A DNA stretch of 64,000 nt, taken from assembly GCF_008806595.1 (NCBI RefSeq), contig NZ_VZRB01000013.1, positions 1-64,000 on the forward strand, given 5' to 3'. The position numbers and the translations under genes were made by a program. Of the stretch, positions 16,516 to 24,713 are shown in pieces; the stretch's first letter is position 1, and each line of letters starts with the position of its first letter. Below the pieces are notes generated by a model. The model was not told the DNA's origin, made no database searches, and was given only the letters and a program-made list of their open reading frames with translations. The stretch comes from Streptomyces luteolifulvus (GTDB lineage: Bacteria > Actinomycetota > Actinomycetes > Streptomycetales > Streptomycetaceae).

Positions 16516-17367
16516 TCAGTCCGTGCCCTGCCGATACGAGTACACCGCAGTCGCCACCGCGCACACCCCCGGCGGGATCATCTCCGCCCGCAGGGTGCCG
16601 CGCTGCGCGTCGTAGTCCACGCCCTCCGTCTCGAACGTGCCGGTCTTGCAGATGCTGCGCTGAGGCAGTGCGAACAGGCTCTTCACCGAGCCCGTGATCG
16701 GCTGCCCGTCGAGCTTGCGCTCCAGGTCGACCTGGAGCAGCGGCCGGATCTCGGGGAAACGGGTGCCCGTGGCGTCGTTCGAGGCGCACATGAGCCGGGT
16801 GTCGTTGACGAAGTCGCAGCCCTGGATGTCGCGTACCGGCTTGTCCAGGGTGATCTGCCAGGCCTCGTTCAGCGCACCACCCGTGGGCGGCGTGGCCGGG
16901 TTGAGCAGGGGAGCGGGGAAGACCTGGAGTCTGTTCTGGTCGCCCCACTCGCCCGACACCAGCCACTGCCCGTCGGGCGAGACGGTGGCGAAGGAGTTGT
17001 TCACCTTCTCGCCCGGGTTGAGGCGGTGCACGTACTCGTAACGCTTCCCGGCCGGTGTGGTGACCGCGAACATCTTCGACGTGGCCGTGTCGGCGCCCTG
17101 GTAGGCGTCGAAGACATGGCCGCGCGCGATGTCCGGGTCACCGACGTGGTTCCAGCCCTTGATGCGCAGGCCGAGGGGGATGGAGGCCAGACCGCGGTAC
17201 AGCAGCGAGCCGTCGGCCCGGCTCGCGAGCCCCTGGCCGCCGCCGAGGGTGTCGGTGTAGGCCGTGCCGGTCTCGGTCCAGTGCGGGTCACCGGCGGCGG
17301 ACGCCGTGCTCACGCCCAGCGTGAGAGCTCCCGATAAGCAAGCCAGAGTGGTGAGATGACGCTTCAT
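16516..17367 (-). CDS. secreted protein of unknown function
   Basis: A 283-residue protein with a clear Sec signal peptide (MKRHLTTLACLSGALTLGVS, cleavage near ASAAG). The mature part has WD/beta-propeller-like features: repeated short strands with SRADGSLLYRGL, TVSPDGQWLVSGEW and FVNDTRLMCASND. Cysteines near DIQGCDF, RLMCASN, RSICKTG and GVCAVA could form disulphides. ATG 17367 shares a base with the stop of the truncated gene upstream, so it was once the second gene of an operon whose first gene is now broken. I do not recognise the family. Confidence 0.7.
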   Translation of the reverse strand: MKRHLTTLACLSGALTLGVSTASAAGDPHWTETGTAYTDTLGGGQGLASRADGSLLYRGLASIPLGLRIKGWNHVGDPDIARGHVFDAYQGADTATSKMFAVTTPAGKRYEYVHRLNPGEKVNNSFATVSPDGQWLVSGEWGDQNRLQVFPAPLLNPATPPTGGALNEAWQITLDKPVRDIQGCDFVNDTRLMCASNDATGTRFPEIRPLLQVDLERKLDGQPITGSVKSLFALPQRSICKTGTFETEGVDYDAQRGTLRAEMIPPGVCAVATAVYSYRQGTD

Positions 17368-17868
17368 CAGGCACCTGCCACGTCGACGAGGATGGGGTTG
17401 GAATAGAACCACGTATCGGCCCACGGGTCACCGTTTCCGGGCTCGTGGGGGATCGGACCGTGCGGGTCGACCGACGCTCCCAGGTATCCAGCGCCGTGGC
17501 GGTTGCCGTCGCTGCCGCGCAGCCGGACGTAGAAGGACTCGTCGCCCGCGGTCAGCGGGATGCGCAGCGTGTGCGTCCCCTGCCGTCCCGACACGTCCTT
17601 CGTGCGGACGACCTTGGTGTCGGGCGCCCGCCAGGTGTCGCGGTCCGCGACGGGGCCGCGCACGGCGCCGCGGATCACGTCCACGTGCGCCAACTCCGGC
17701 CTGTTTCCTTGGGCGTTGGGGCGTGAGGCAGTGGTCACGGTGACGTTCAGGGTGAGCCTTTCGCCCTTGCGGACCCTGAGCCGGCCACCGAGGGTGACGC
17801 CCCGGCCGTGGTCGCAGTCGCGCTTGAGGCGGACGTCGAGGCCGTCGAGCAGATGGCCGTTAAGTCAC
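17367..17868 (-). pseudogene. 3' remnant of a large secreted or PHP-like protein
   Basis: An open frame without a valid start that reads from about 17868 (LNGHLLDGLDVRLKRD) to a stop at 17367. It includes VDVIRGAVRGPVADRDTW, SFYVRLRGSDGNRHGAGYLG and ends DTWFYSNPILVDVAGA. The tail resembles C-termini of PHP-type or metal-dependent phosphodiesterase proteins of Streptomyces, though the family call is tentative. An in-frame TGA lies just upstream, where the sequence changes abruptly to a beta-galactosidase remnant in another frame. The frame still ends in a TGA coupled to the next gene. Confidence 0.6.
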
Positions 17869-18066
17869 CTCCGTACGCCCAGCGGTGGCCGGGCGCGGTG
17901 ACACCGTTGTCGTGGAGCCCGGCGCCCGCGCGCCCGGCCGGTCTTCCGTCGCTCACGCGTTGCAGAATTCCGTGGTCCCAGAACTCCCGGATGAAGCCGC
18001 CCTGAAGACCTGGGGTTGCCTCGATGGCAGCCCGGTGGTCGGCGAGCGGGCTGTGGCCGGTCCGGC
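17863..18066 (-). pseudogene. GH2 beta-galactosidase fragment
   Basis: About 67 codons on the minus strand read TGHSPLADHRAAIEATPG, LQGGFIREFWDHGILQRVS and PGHRWAYGGD. This matches the LacZ-type GH2 region that normally runs from MGNS through LQGGFIWEWWDHG to YGGDFGD. There is no start, the preceding catalytic Glu region is missing, Trp has become Arg in GFIRE, and the frame is lost after YGGD. The fragment is joined to the tail of an unrelated gene at about 17863-17868. Confidence 0.75.
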
Positions 18067-18283
18067 AAGTCCCGCGCGCAGCAGGCCTCTTCGTGAGAGC
18101 CGCAACGCTCCCACCCCCTTTCGGATCTGTTCGGGGTGTGGCGGACAGGGGGTGCTGCTGCCAAAGGGTCACTGCTGCCAAGCTGCTGCTGCTGTGCGGG
18201 CGGGTCGCCGCGAGCGCCCCGCCGTGGTACCGGACGGACAGCGACAGTGGTCAATAACTGAGCAGAACCGAGCGTGGCAATGA

Positions 18284-19105
18284 TTGAAGGTGACGAGTAG
18301 TGTTCATACTGTGCTGGCAGAACGACGACATCAGCTCATCCTGCGGGTCCTGCGATCGGGCGGCCCCGCCACGGTGACCGACCTCTCCGAGCAACTCGGC
18401 GTCAGCCCTGCCACCATCCGGCGTGACCTGCTCAAGCTCGAGGTGGACGGCCTGCTCACACGGGTGCACGGCGGCGCCGTCGCCGACGAGGGCGACCAGC
18501 CCTTCGCCGAGGTGGCCGAGGTGCGCGTGCCCGAGAAGGACGCCATCGCCGCGCACGCCGCCTCGCTGGTCACGGACGGTCAGACCGTGCTGCTCGACAT
18601 CGGTACCACCGCCTACCGCCTGGCCCGGCAGCTGCACGGCCGCCGACTCACCGTGATCACCAGCAACCTGGTGGTGTACGAGGAACTCGCCGACGACGAG
18701 GGCATCGTGTTGGTGCTGCTGGGCGGCATGGTGCGCCGCGACCACCGCTCCCTGGTCGGCTTCCTCACCGAGGACAACCTGCGCCAGCTGCATGCCGACT
18801 GGCTGTTCCTGGGCACCAGTGGAGTGCGGCCGGGCGGGCAGGTGATGGACACGACGGTCGTCGAGGTGCCGCTCAAGCGAGCAATGATCGGGGCCGGTGA
18901 CAGGATCGTCCTGCTCGCCGACTCGGCGAAGTTCCCGGGTACGGGCATGGCGACGGTGTGCGGTCCCGAGGACCTGGACGCGGTGGTGACGAACGCGCCG
19001 GTGGACACGGCGACGCTGACCTCCCTGGAGGAGGCGGGCGTCGAGGTGGTCGTGGCGGGCGCATCGGGCGATCCGGGTGCACCGGGGGAGGAGGGTGCGG
19101 CGTGA
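18284..19105 (+). CDS. DeoR-family transcriptional regulator
   Basis: A 273-residue sugar-responsive repressor. The N-terminal winged helix (RRHQLILRVLRSGGPATVTDLSEQLGVS followed by ATIRRDLLKLE) is the DeoR signature. The C-terminal DeoRC domain, with DIGTTAYRLA, LLGGMVRRDHRSLVG and FLGTSGV, binds a phosphorylated sugar. The start is uncertain: TTG 18284 opens the frame, but GTG 18311 (VLAERRHQ) matches the family's normal N terminus; neither has a clear ribosome site. It overlaps the GH4 gene start (GTGA at 19102), so it probably controls that gene and its own operon. Confidence 0.88.
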   Translation: MKVTSSVHTVLAERRHQLILRVLRSGGPATVTDLSEQLGVSPATIRRDLLKLEVDGLLTRVHGGAVADEGDQPFAEVAEVRVPEKDAIAAHAASLVTDGQTVLLDIGTTAYRLARQLHGRRLTVITSNLVVYEELADDEGIVLVLLGGMVRRDHRSLVGFLTEDNLRQLHADWLFLGTSGVRPGGQVMDTTVVEVPLKRAMIGAGDRIVLLADSAKFPGTGMATVCGPEDLDAVVTNAPVDTATLTSLEEAGVEVVVAGASGDPGAPGEEGAA

Positions 19106-20439
19106 AGCTGACGATTCTGGGCGGTGGTGGCTTCCGCGTGCCGCTGGTGTATGGGGCGCTTCTGGGGGACCGCGGTGAGGGCCGGGTCACGGAAGTCGTT
19201 CTGCACGATCTGGACGCCGATCGACTGTATGCAATCGCCCGTGTGCTGAATGAACAAGCCGCCGGTGTGCCGGACGCGCCCGCGGTCGCCACAACCACCG
19301 ACCTCGACGAAGCGCTGCGCGGCGCCGACTTCGTGTTCTCGGCGATCCGCGTCGGCGGTCTGGAGGGACGGGCGAACGACGAGCGCGTGGCGCTCGCGGA
19401 GGGTGTGCTCGGCCAGGAGACGGTCGGCGCGGGCGGCATCGCCTACGGTCTACGGACGGTTCCCGTCGCCGTCGACATCGCCCGGCGCATCTCCCGCCTC
19501 GCCCCCGACGCCTGGGTCATCAACTTCACCAACCCGGCGGGCCTCGTCACCGAAGCGATGTCCCGGCATCTCGGCGACCGCGTCATCGGCATCTGCGACT
19601 CGCCGGTCGGTCTCGGCCGACGTATCGCCCGGACGCTCGGCGTGCACCCGAAGGACGCGTGGATCGACTACGTCGGCCTCAACCACCTCGGCTGGGTCCG
19701 GGGGTTGCGCGTGGCCGGCCGCGATGAGCTGCCGCGGCTGCTCGCCGACCCCGACCTCCTCGGCTCCTTCGAGGAGGGCAAGCTCTTCGGTGTGGAATGG
19801 CTGCAGTCCCTGGGGGCCGTCCCCAACGAGTACCTGCACTACTACTACTTCAACCGGGAAGCCGTCCGCGCCTACCAGAAGGCCGACAAGACCCGTGGTG
19901 CCTTCCTGCGCGACCAGCAGGCCCGCTTCTACGACGAGATGCAGCGCCCCGACGCCGCGGCCCTGACCGTCTGGGACCGCACCCGCGCCGAACGCGAGGC
20001 GACCTACATGGCCGAGAACCGGGAGACGGCCGGCGCCGGCGAACGCGACGCCGACGACCTCTCGGGCGGCTACGAGAAGGTGGCCCTCGCCCTGATGCGG
20101 GCCATCGCCCGCGACGAACGGACCACCCTGATCCTCAATGTGCGCAACCAGGGCACCCTGTCGGTGCTCGATACGGACGCCGTCATCGAAGTCCCGTGCC
20201 TCGTCGACGCCAACGGTGCGCATCCCTTGGCCGTGGCCCCGCTGCCCGGCCATGCGACCGGCCTCGTGTGCGCGGTGAAGGCGGTTGAGCGAGAGGTGCT
20301 GGCCGCCGCCGCGTCCGGCTCCCGTGCGACGGCCGTGAAGGCATTCGCGCTGCATCCGCTGGTCGACTCGGTCAATGTGGCCCGGCGGCTGATGGAGGGC
20401 TACACCGCGGTCCATCCCGGCCTGGCGTACCTGGCGTAA
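19102..20439 (+). CDS. GH4-family 6-phospho-beta-glucosidase
   Basis: A 445-residue NAD- and metal-dependent glycosidase. The N-terminal Rossmann motif LTILGGGGFRVP, the NFTNPAGLVTEA segment, the metal-binding CDSP Cys (about residue 172) and the GLNHLGW His (about residue 195) are GH4 hallmarks. GTG 19102 overlaps the DeoR stop. The product would release glucose 6-phosphate from PTS-imported beta-glucosides, linking to the pentose-phosphate genes upstream. No PTS permease is present here. A polypyrimidine tract follows the stop. Confidence 0.9.
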   Translation: MKLTILGGGGFRVPLVYGALLGDRGEGRVTEVVLHDLDADRLYAIARVLNEQAAGVPDAPAVATTTDLDEALRGADFVFSAIRVGGLEGRANDERVALAEGVLGQETVGAGGIAYGLRTVPVAVDIARRISRLAPDAWVINFTNPAGLVTEAMSRHLGDRVIGICDSPVGLGRRIARTLGVHPKDAWIDYVGLNHLGWVRGLRVAGRDELPRLLADPDLLGSFEEGKLFGVEWLQSLGAVPNEYLHYYYFNREAVRAYQKADKTRGAFLRDQQARFYDEMQRPDAAALTVWDRTRAEREATYMAENRETAGAGERDADDLSGGYEKVALALMRAIARDERTTLILNVRNQGTLSVLDTDAVIEVPCLVDANGAHPLAVAPLPGHATGLVCAVKAVEREVLAAAASGSRATAVKAFALHPLVDSVNVARRLMEGYTAVHPGLAYLA

Positions 20440-20765
20440 GCGCACTCCCTCCTCCCTCCTCCCTCCCCCTTCCTCCGCTCCCGAGACCCCGCATGCATAG
20501 GAAGAATTAAGAAGCGGGTAAGAGGCCTGGTCACGGGCGGAATGAGGCGTTCCGTGACTAGAGCCGTTTCCCTGCGCGACACCTGGCGTTCGCCCGCTGC
20601 CCCTGAGATGCGGCCGAAGGGCGCGAGAGAGAGGTGTCACGATGAGGGATCCGCGCATATCCGCGATCGGCAGGGGGCTGAAGCGCCGCGGGAGGCTGAT
20701 GAGGGAGGCGGTGAGCCCGCCGCGCCGCACGCTGAACGCCGTGCCGTCTCCCCGAGCGCCGCCAG
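20440..20765. other. non-coding stretch with polypyrimidine tract
   Basis: Directly after the GH4 gene a C/T tract (about 20445-20477) carries repeated CCTCCTCCC. Its complement has four or more GGG runs and could form a quadruplex. Further on lies degenerate DNA leading into a sulfotransferase remnant. A frame at 20642 has an RDPR motif like the one in sulfotransferases, but it is out of frame with the remnant. Confidence 0.5.
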
Positions 20766-21107
20766 AACCCCGATCCGGCGGAGATCCGCGCCGAAGTCCT
20801 GGGCTACGCCGAGAAGCTGGAGGAGGCCCGGACGGGTCTCGACCCGCACGTCGTCCTGTACGAGGAGCTCACCGCCGACCCCGAGGGCACGACCCGTGCC
20901 CTGTGCGCCTACCTCGATGTGCCGTGGGAGCCCGCCATGCTGGAGTACGGCAACCGTGACCACGGTGTCTTCCGGCCGCAGCTGGGCGACTGGTCCGGCA
21001 CCATCAAGTCGGGCCGTATCCAGCCCGCGCGCCCCGCCGATCCGTCCGTCGAACTGCCGCCGCGCCTCGGCGAGATCGCCCGCGCCTGGGGTTACTCCGT
21101 GGGGTGA
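20766..21107 (+). pseudogene. C-terminal remnant of a sulfotransferase-family gene
   Basis: An open frame with no plausible start reads NPDPAEIRAEVLGYAEKLEE, VVLYEELTADPEGTTRALCA and YLDVPWEPAMLEYGN, ending HLG-like EIARAWGYSVG. This is the usual end of bacterial sulfotransferase-like proteins (VRYEDLxxDP pattern). The N-terminal PAPS-binding half is absent upstream, where the reading frame breaks. It is probably a decayed gene. Confidence 0.65.
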
Positions 21108-21293
21108 GGGCACGAACGAGCGGGCGGCCGCTCCCCGTGACAGCGGCCGCCCGACCCGATCCCCCGATCCCCCGTTGTTCCCCCGTCCCCCGTCGACTCC
21201 CCCGTGGGCCCCTTCCCCCGCTTCCCCGTGGGCCCTGTGCTGTCGTTCACTCATCAGGACCCCGCCCCCCGCCCCCTGATACACCCCGTGCAG

Positions 21294-21325
21294 AAAAAAA
21301 TCCCCCCGGCTTTGGGCCGGGGGGA
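21294..21325 (-). terminator. rho-independent terminator of the chitinase gene
   Basis: A perfect 10-bp stem (tccccccggc / gccgggggga, 21301-21325) with loop tttgg. On the minus strand it is followed by seven T (21294-21300). It lies 15 bp past the chitinase stop and is the only classical T-run terminator I see in the window. Confidence 0.85.
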
Positions 21326-21339
21326 CGTCGTGCGGGCGA

Positions 21340-23019
21340 TCAGCCGGTGAAACCGGCCGTGATCGAGGTGAACTGCCAGGTGCTCTGGCTGATGCCGGAG
21401 CAGTTGCTCACCACGCCGCCGCCCGGACATGGCCGGTCACGGTTGACCGACCAGAAGGCCAGCCGCGCGATGTGGTGGGAGTTCGCCCAGTCGCGGATCT
21501 GGGTCCAGATCTGCGGCGAGGTGAGCTCCTGCTGGTCGCTCAGGCCGTTCATGCCGGAGATGCCGATGTGGGCGTAGGCCGTCGCGTCGTCCCAGCCGAA
21601 GGTCGACTTCAGCTTGGTCTTCAGGCCCTCCGTCGCGTTCACGGTGTTGCCGTACATGTCTGAGCCGCCGCCGAAGTCGAACGGCATGATCGTGAAGACG
21701 TCGATGCCCGCGTTCAATGCCTTGGCCTGCTCGATGAGACGGTTGCCCCAGTACGTCGGGCCGGTCGTCGAGGTGCCGAAGGTCAGGACCGTACGCAGTC
21801 CCGGGTTGTTCGCCTTGACGATCTTCAGCGCGTTGAGGATCCGGTCCTGGACCGTTGCGTTCTCGAACTCGTCCGTGTTCTCGATGTCGACGTCGATCGC
21901 CTTGAGGCCGTACGCGTCGATCACCTTCTGGTAGGCACCCGCCAGCGCCTCGGCACTCGAACAGTTGGGGCCGAGCTTGTTGCCGCTCCACCCGCCGATC
22001 GACGGAACGATGTCACCGCCCGCGGAGCGGATGGAGTTGATGACGGTCTGGTCGTTGCCGCCGGTCAGCGGACGCGACCCGTCCCAGGCGGGGTTGCAGC
22101 CGCCGGAGGAGAGGATGAACGCCATCGTGTACCACTTGATCCCGGTCGCACTCATCACCGAGGTCGCGCTCGGCGGATCGCCCCAGCCGAGGTACAGATA
22201 GGGCGCGGCCTGCTTGAACCCGGTGCCGCCGCCGCCCGCATCGGTCGTGACGGACACGGAGTTGGAGGCCGGCGAGGTGTTCCCGGCGGCGTCCCGTGCC
22301 CGCACGGTGAAGGTGTAGCCGGTGCTCGGCGAGAGGCCGCCGACCGTGGCGGTCGTACCCGAGACGCTCAGCACCTGGTTGGAGCCGCTGTAGACGTCGT
22401 ACGCGGTGACCCCGACGTTGTCCGTCGAGGCGTTCCACGCCAGGGACACGCTGGAGGAGGTTTTGCCGGTGGAACGCAGGCTGCCGGGAGCCGTCGGCGC
22501 CTGCGTGTCCGAGCCGCCCCCGCCCGGCCCGTCGAGGCTGATGTCGTCGGCGTGGTAGGTGCCTTGCGCGTACCAGCCGTGGACAAAGACGGTGGCACTG
22601 GTCTGCGAGCCGCCCGTGGTGAAGGAAACGCTCAGCTGGCTGTACGCCGACGGGGACGTCGTCCAGGTGGAGGAGCCGCCCTCCACCCCGAGGTAGACAT
22701 AGCTCCCGCGGACCCAACCGCTCAGCGTGTACGCGGTGTTCGGGCGGACGGAGACGGTCTGGCTGCACTTGGCGTTGTCACTTGAACTCACCGCCCCCGC
22801 AAGGGCCTTGGAGCCGCCGTGCACGGGGGAGGAGACGACCGAGCCGAGATTGCCGGTGCAGGACCAGGGGGAGAGGCTCCCGGATTCGAAACCGGAGTTG
22901 GCAAGGACATTGGCTGCTTGGGCCGTTCCGGGCAGGGCGACGGCTCCGGCGAGCGCGAGGGCGGCGGAGCCGAGCAGGGCGAGAAGACGACGTCCGGGAC
23001 GTCTGAGTGGATTGCGCAC
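21340..23019 (-). CDS. secreted GH18 chitinase with CBM and FN3 domains
   Basis: A 559-residue secreted chitinase. GTG 23019 is preceded by AGGGAG at 7-8 nt. Order of parts: signal peptide (RRPGRRLLALLGSAALALAG, cleavage near TAQA), an N-terminal carbohydrate-binding module starting NVLANSGFESGSLSPW (about residues 36-165), a fibronectin type III domain (about 175-260), a Gly-rich linker and the GH18 catalytic domain. The catalytic DxDxE lies in KAIDVDIENTD near residue 375. Two inverted copies of a DasR-like site lie 70-120 bp upstream. It degrades chitin to oligomers that feed N-acetylglucosamine use. Confidence 0.93.
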   Translation of the reverse strand: MRNPLRRPGRRLLALLGSAALALAGAVALPGTAQAANVLANSGFESGSLSPWSCTGNLGSVVSSPVHGGSKALAGAVSSSDNAKCSQTVSVRPNTAYTLSGWVRGSYVYLGVEGGSSTWTTSPSAYSQLSVSFTTGGSQTSATVFVHGWYAQGTYHADDISLDGPGGGGSDTQAPTAPGSLRSTGKTSSSVSLAWNASTDNVGVTAYDVYSGSNQVLSVSGTTATVGGLSPSTGYTFTVRARDAAGNTSPASNSVSVTTDAGGGGTGFKQAAPYLYLGWGDPPSATSVMSATGIKWYTMAFILSSGGCNPAWDGSRPLTGGNDQTVINSIRSAGGDIVPSIGGWSGNKLGPNCSSAEALAGAYQKVIDAYGLKAIDVDIENTDEFENATVQDRILNALKIVKANNPGLRTVLTFGTSTTGPTYWGNRLIEQAKALNAGIDVFTIMPFDFGGGSDMYGNTVNATEGLKTKLKSTFGWDDATAYAHIGISGMNGLSDQQELTSPQIWTQIRDWANSHHIARLAFWSVNRDRPCPGGGVVSNCSGISQSTWQFTSITAGFTG

Positions 23020-23086
23020 GCGATCTCCCTGAAGGTATGGGGGCGTTCGGGAGTGCAGAGAGGGGCAGTACGGTGCGCACACCAAG

Positions 23087-23139
23087 TTGGTATGGACCAA
23101 TCGGGGTGTCAAGAGTTGACGCCTCAATTGGTCCATACC
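23087..23139. promoter_or_regulatory. paired DasR-like (dre) sites in the chitinase promoter
   Basis: ttggtatggaccaa (23087-23100) and attggtccatacc (23127-23139) are inverted copies: a perfect 13-bp inverted repeat with 25 bp between. Each resembles the dre consensus TGGTCTAGACCA bound by the GlcNAc regulator DasR, and the 12-bp repeats known from Streptomyces chitinase promoters. A minus-strand TTGACA (23112-23107) lies between them as a possible -35. Confidence 0.65.
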
Positions 23140-23217
23140 GGTGAGCAGAGGCGCCCCGAAAGGGGGGCGCGGGGAACTGCGCGGCAAGCCGCGATGAACC
23201 CGCGGCCGACCGACGAC

Positions 23218-24342
23218 CTAGAGCGGCAGTACCTGAGCCGCCCCGACCGCAGGAACCGGCGCCTGCGAGGGGAGCGCCGGCAGCAACTGCTCCGCCTCCA
23301 CCCGCTGCGGCGGAATCGACACCGCGCGCACGGGCCGCGGTCCGGCCACCACCGTGTAGTCCTGTCCCAGGAACGGCGGAACCATCTCCCCCGGATCATC
23401 GCCGAGAGCCAACCGCACAGCCGCCCAAGGCGCGTTGACGCCGCACAGGGCCAGCTGGTGCAGCCCGCCCGCCGGACGCGTGTTGACGTCCATGAGGACG
23501 GGCGTGTCGCCGAACATCCGGAACTGGATGTTGGACAGGTAGTGCAGTCCGAAGCCCTCCGCGATCCGGCGGGCCGGCTCCAGCCACTGCTCGCCCAGCG
23601 TGAACCCGCGCCGGCGTCCGTTCTTCGTGCGGCCCACGGCAAGGCGCACCCGGTTGTCGGGGCCGGTGAGGCAGTCCACCGACACCTCCGGCTGCTCCAG
23701 GCGCGGCATCACCAGCCAGTCCACCGGCTCCGCCGCCTGCTTCAGCGCCTCCACGACCAGGTCCAGCGGCACATACGGGCTCGGGAACCCGTTGAGGTGA
23801 ACCATCGAGAAGGGGGCGCGGGTGATGACACGGAAGCCCACCCCGCCCGCACCGGACGCCGGCTTGAAGCACGCCTTGTGGCCGCCCGCCTCCAACTCCT
23901 CGACCGCCGCGACGAGTTCGTCCGTCGTGCGCACCCGGAACCACGGCGGCACCGGCACACCGATCGCCTGCACGGCCTCGTACGCGATCACCTTGTCGTG
24001 AAAGACGGCCACCGCCTCCGGAGGCGGCGCGAGCAGAGCCGTACCGACCGCCTCGAACTCGGCGCGGTGCGCCACGATCGCCGTCTGGTGCAGCCGGGGC
24101 ACGAACACGTCGACGGCGCGCCGTGCGCACTGGTCCAGCGCGTACTCCACGTACGCGGCCGGGGACAGGCCCTCCGGCTCCAGATCGGCGGTGTCGGCGG
24201 CTGCCAGCACGGGGGAGTCGGCGTCGCCGTGCGTGGCATGGATCTCGACGGCCCGGTCGCCGGGATTTCTCCGCAGCTGATCCATGAAGAACACGTTCTC
24301 CGCGTACGTGCGGTTGAGCCAGACGCGTACGCGAGAGACCAT
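23218..24342 (-). CDS. ATP-grasp domain protein
   Basis: A 374-residue protein with an ATP-grasp fold: a central HDKVIAYEAVQAIGVPVPPW substrate/ATP lid region, CFKPASGAGGVGFRVI (ATP-binding loop) and a C-terminal metal-binding stretch LMDVNTRPAGGLHQLAL. The family joins a carboxylate to an amine or thiol through an acyl-phosphate; the substrate is unknown. The ATG at 24342 has AAAGGAC upstream. It is divergent from the metallophosphoesterase/PPTase pair, with 371 bp between. Confidence 0.8.
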   Translation of the reverse strand: MVSRVRVWLNRTYAENVFFMDQLRRNPGDRAVEIHATHGDADSPVLAAADTADLEPEGLSPAAYVEYALDQCARRAVDVFVPRLHQTAIVAHRAEFEAVGTALLAPPPEAVAVFHDKVIAYEAVQAIGVPVPPWFRVRTTDELVAAVEELEAGGHKACFKPASGAGGVGFRVITRAPFSMVHLNGFPSPYVPLDLVVEALKQAAEPVDWLVMPRLEQPEVSVDCLTGPDNRVRLAVGRTKNGRRRGFTLGEQWLEPARRIAEGFGLHYLSNIQFRMFGDTPVLMDVNTRPAGGLHQLALCGVNAPWAAVRLALGDDPGEMVPPFLGQDYTVVAGPRPVRAVSIPPQRVEAEQLLPALPSQAPVPAVGAAQVLPL

Positions 24343-24713
24343 GCAGGGCCGTCCTTTCGGGGTTCGCGGGCAGGGCGAAGCAGGCCGTGCCCGGCCAGGG
24401 GTGGTGGGAGGGACGCCGAACCGCCCTTGCGAAGGGAATGCGTGGCGGTGGTGTTGGGGGGATCATACGGCTTCGCGAGGGTCCGGCGTGCAACGCGCGT
24501 GTTACGGATTTCCCGATCATGGTGTGCCGTTTCGGGCGTGGGGCGTCGGGCGTACGCAGTCTCGGGCGTGGGATGTCCGCCGGCTTCGCGCCGGGGTCGT
24601 CGCCCGTTCTTGGGCCGGGCCGCGCCACGCGTTCCATGTGGCGCGCTCCTGCCTTGTACAAGGAGCGCGGATGTGTTGTCGTGGTGCCATTCGTGTGCGC
24701 GGAGGGGGCGAAC
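24343..24713. other. divergent intergenic region with nested palindromes
   Basis: No credible gene. It has repeated TCGGGCGTG-type motifs near 24530-24580. A 9-bp inverted repeat cgcgctcct / aggagcgcg (24642-24650, 24661-24669) encloses a 12-bp palindrome ccttgtacaagg (24652-24663), 45 bp before the metallophosphoesterase start. It could be an operator or an attenuating hairpin. Confidence 0.5.

Noticed and set aside
17865..18254. Intact small genes in the region between the secreted protein and the DeoR regulator
   Set aside because: The frames are shadows or remnants of a GH2 enzyme and another broken gene; none has a supported start.
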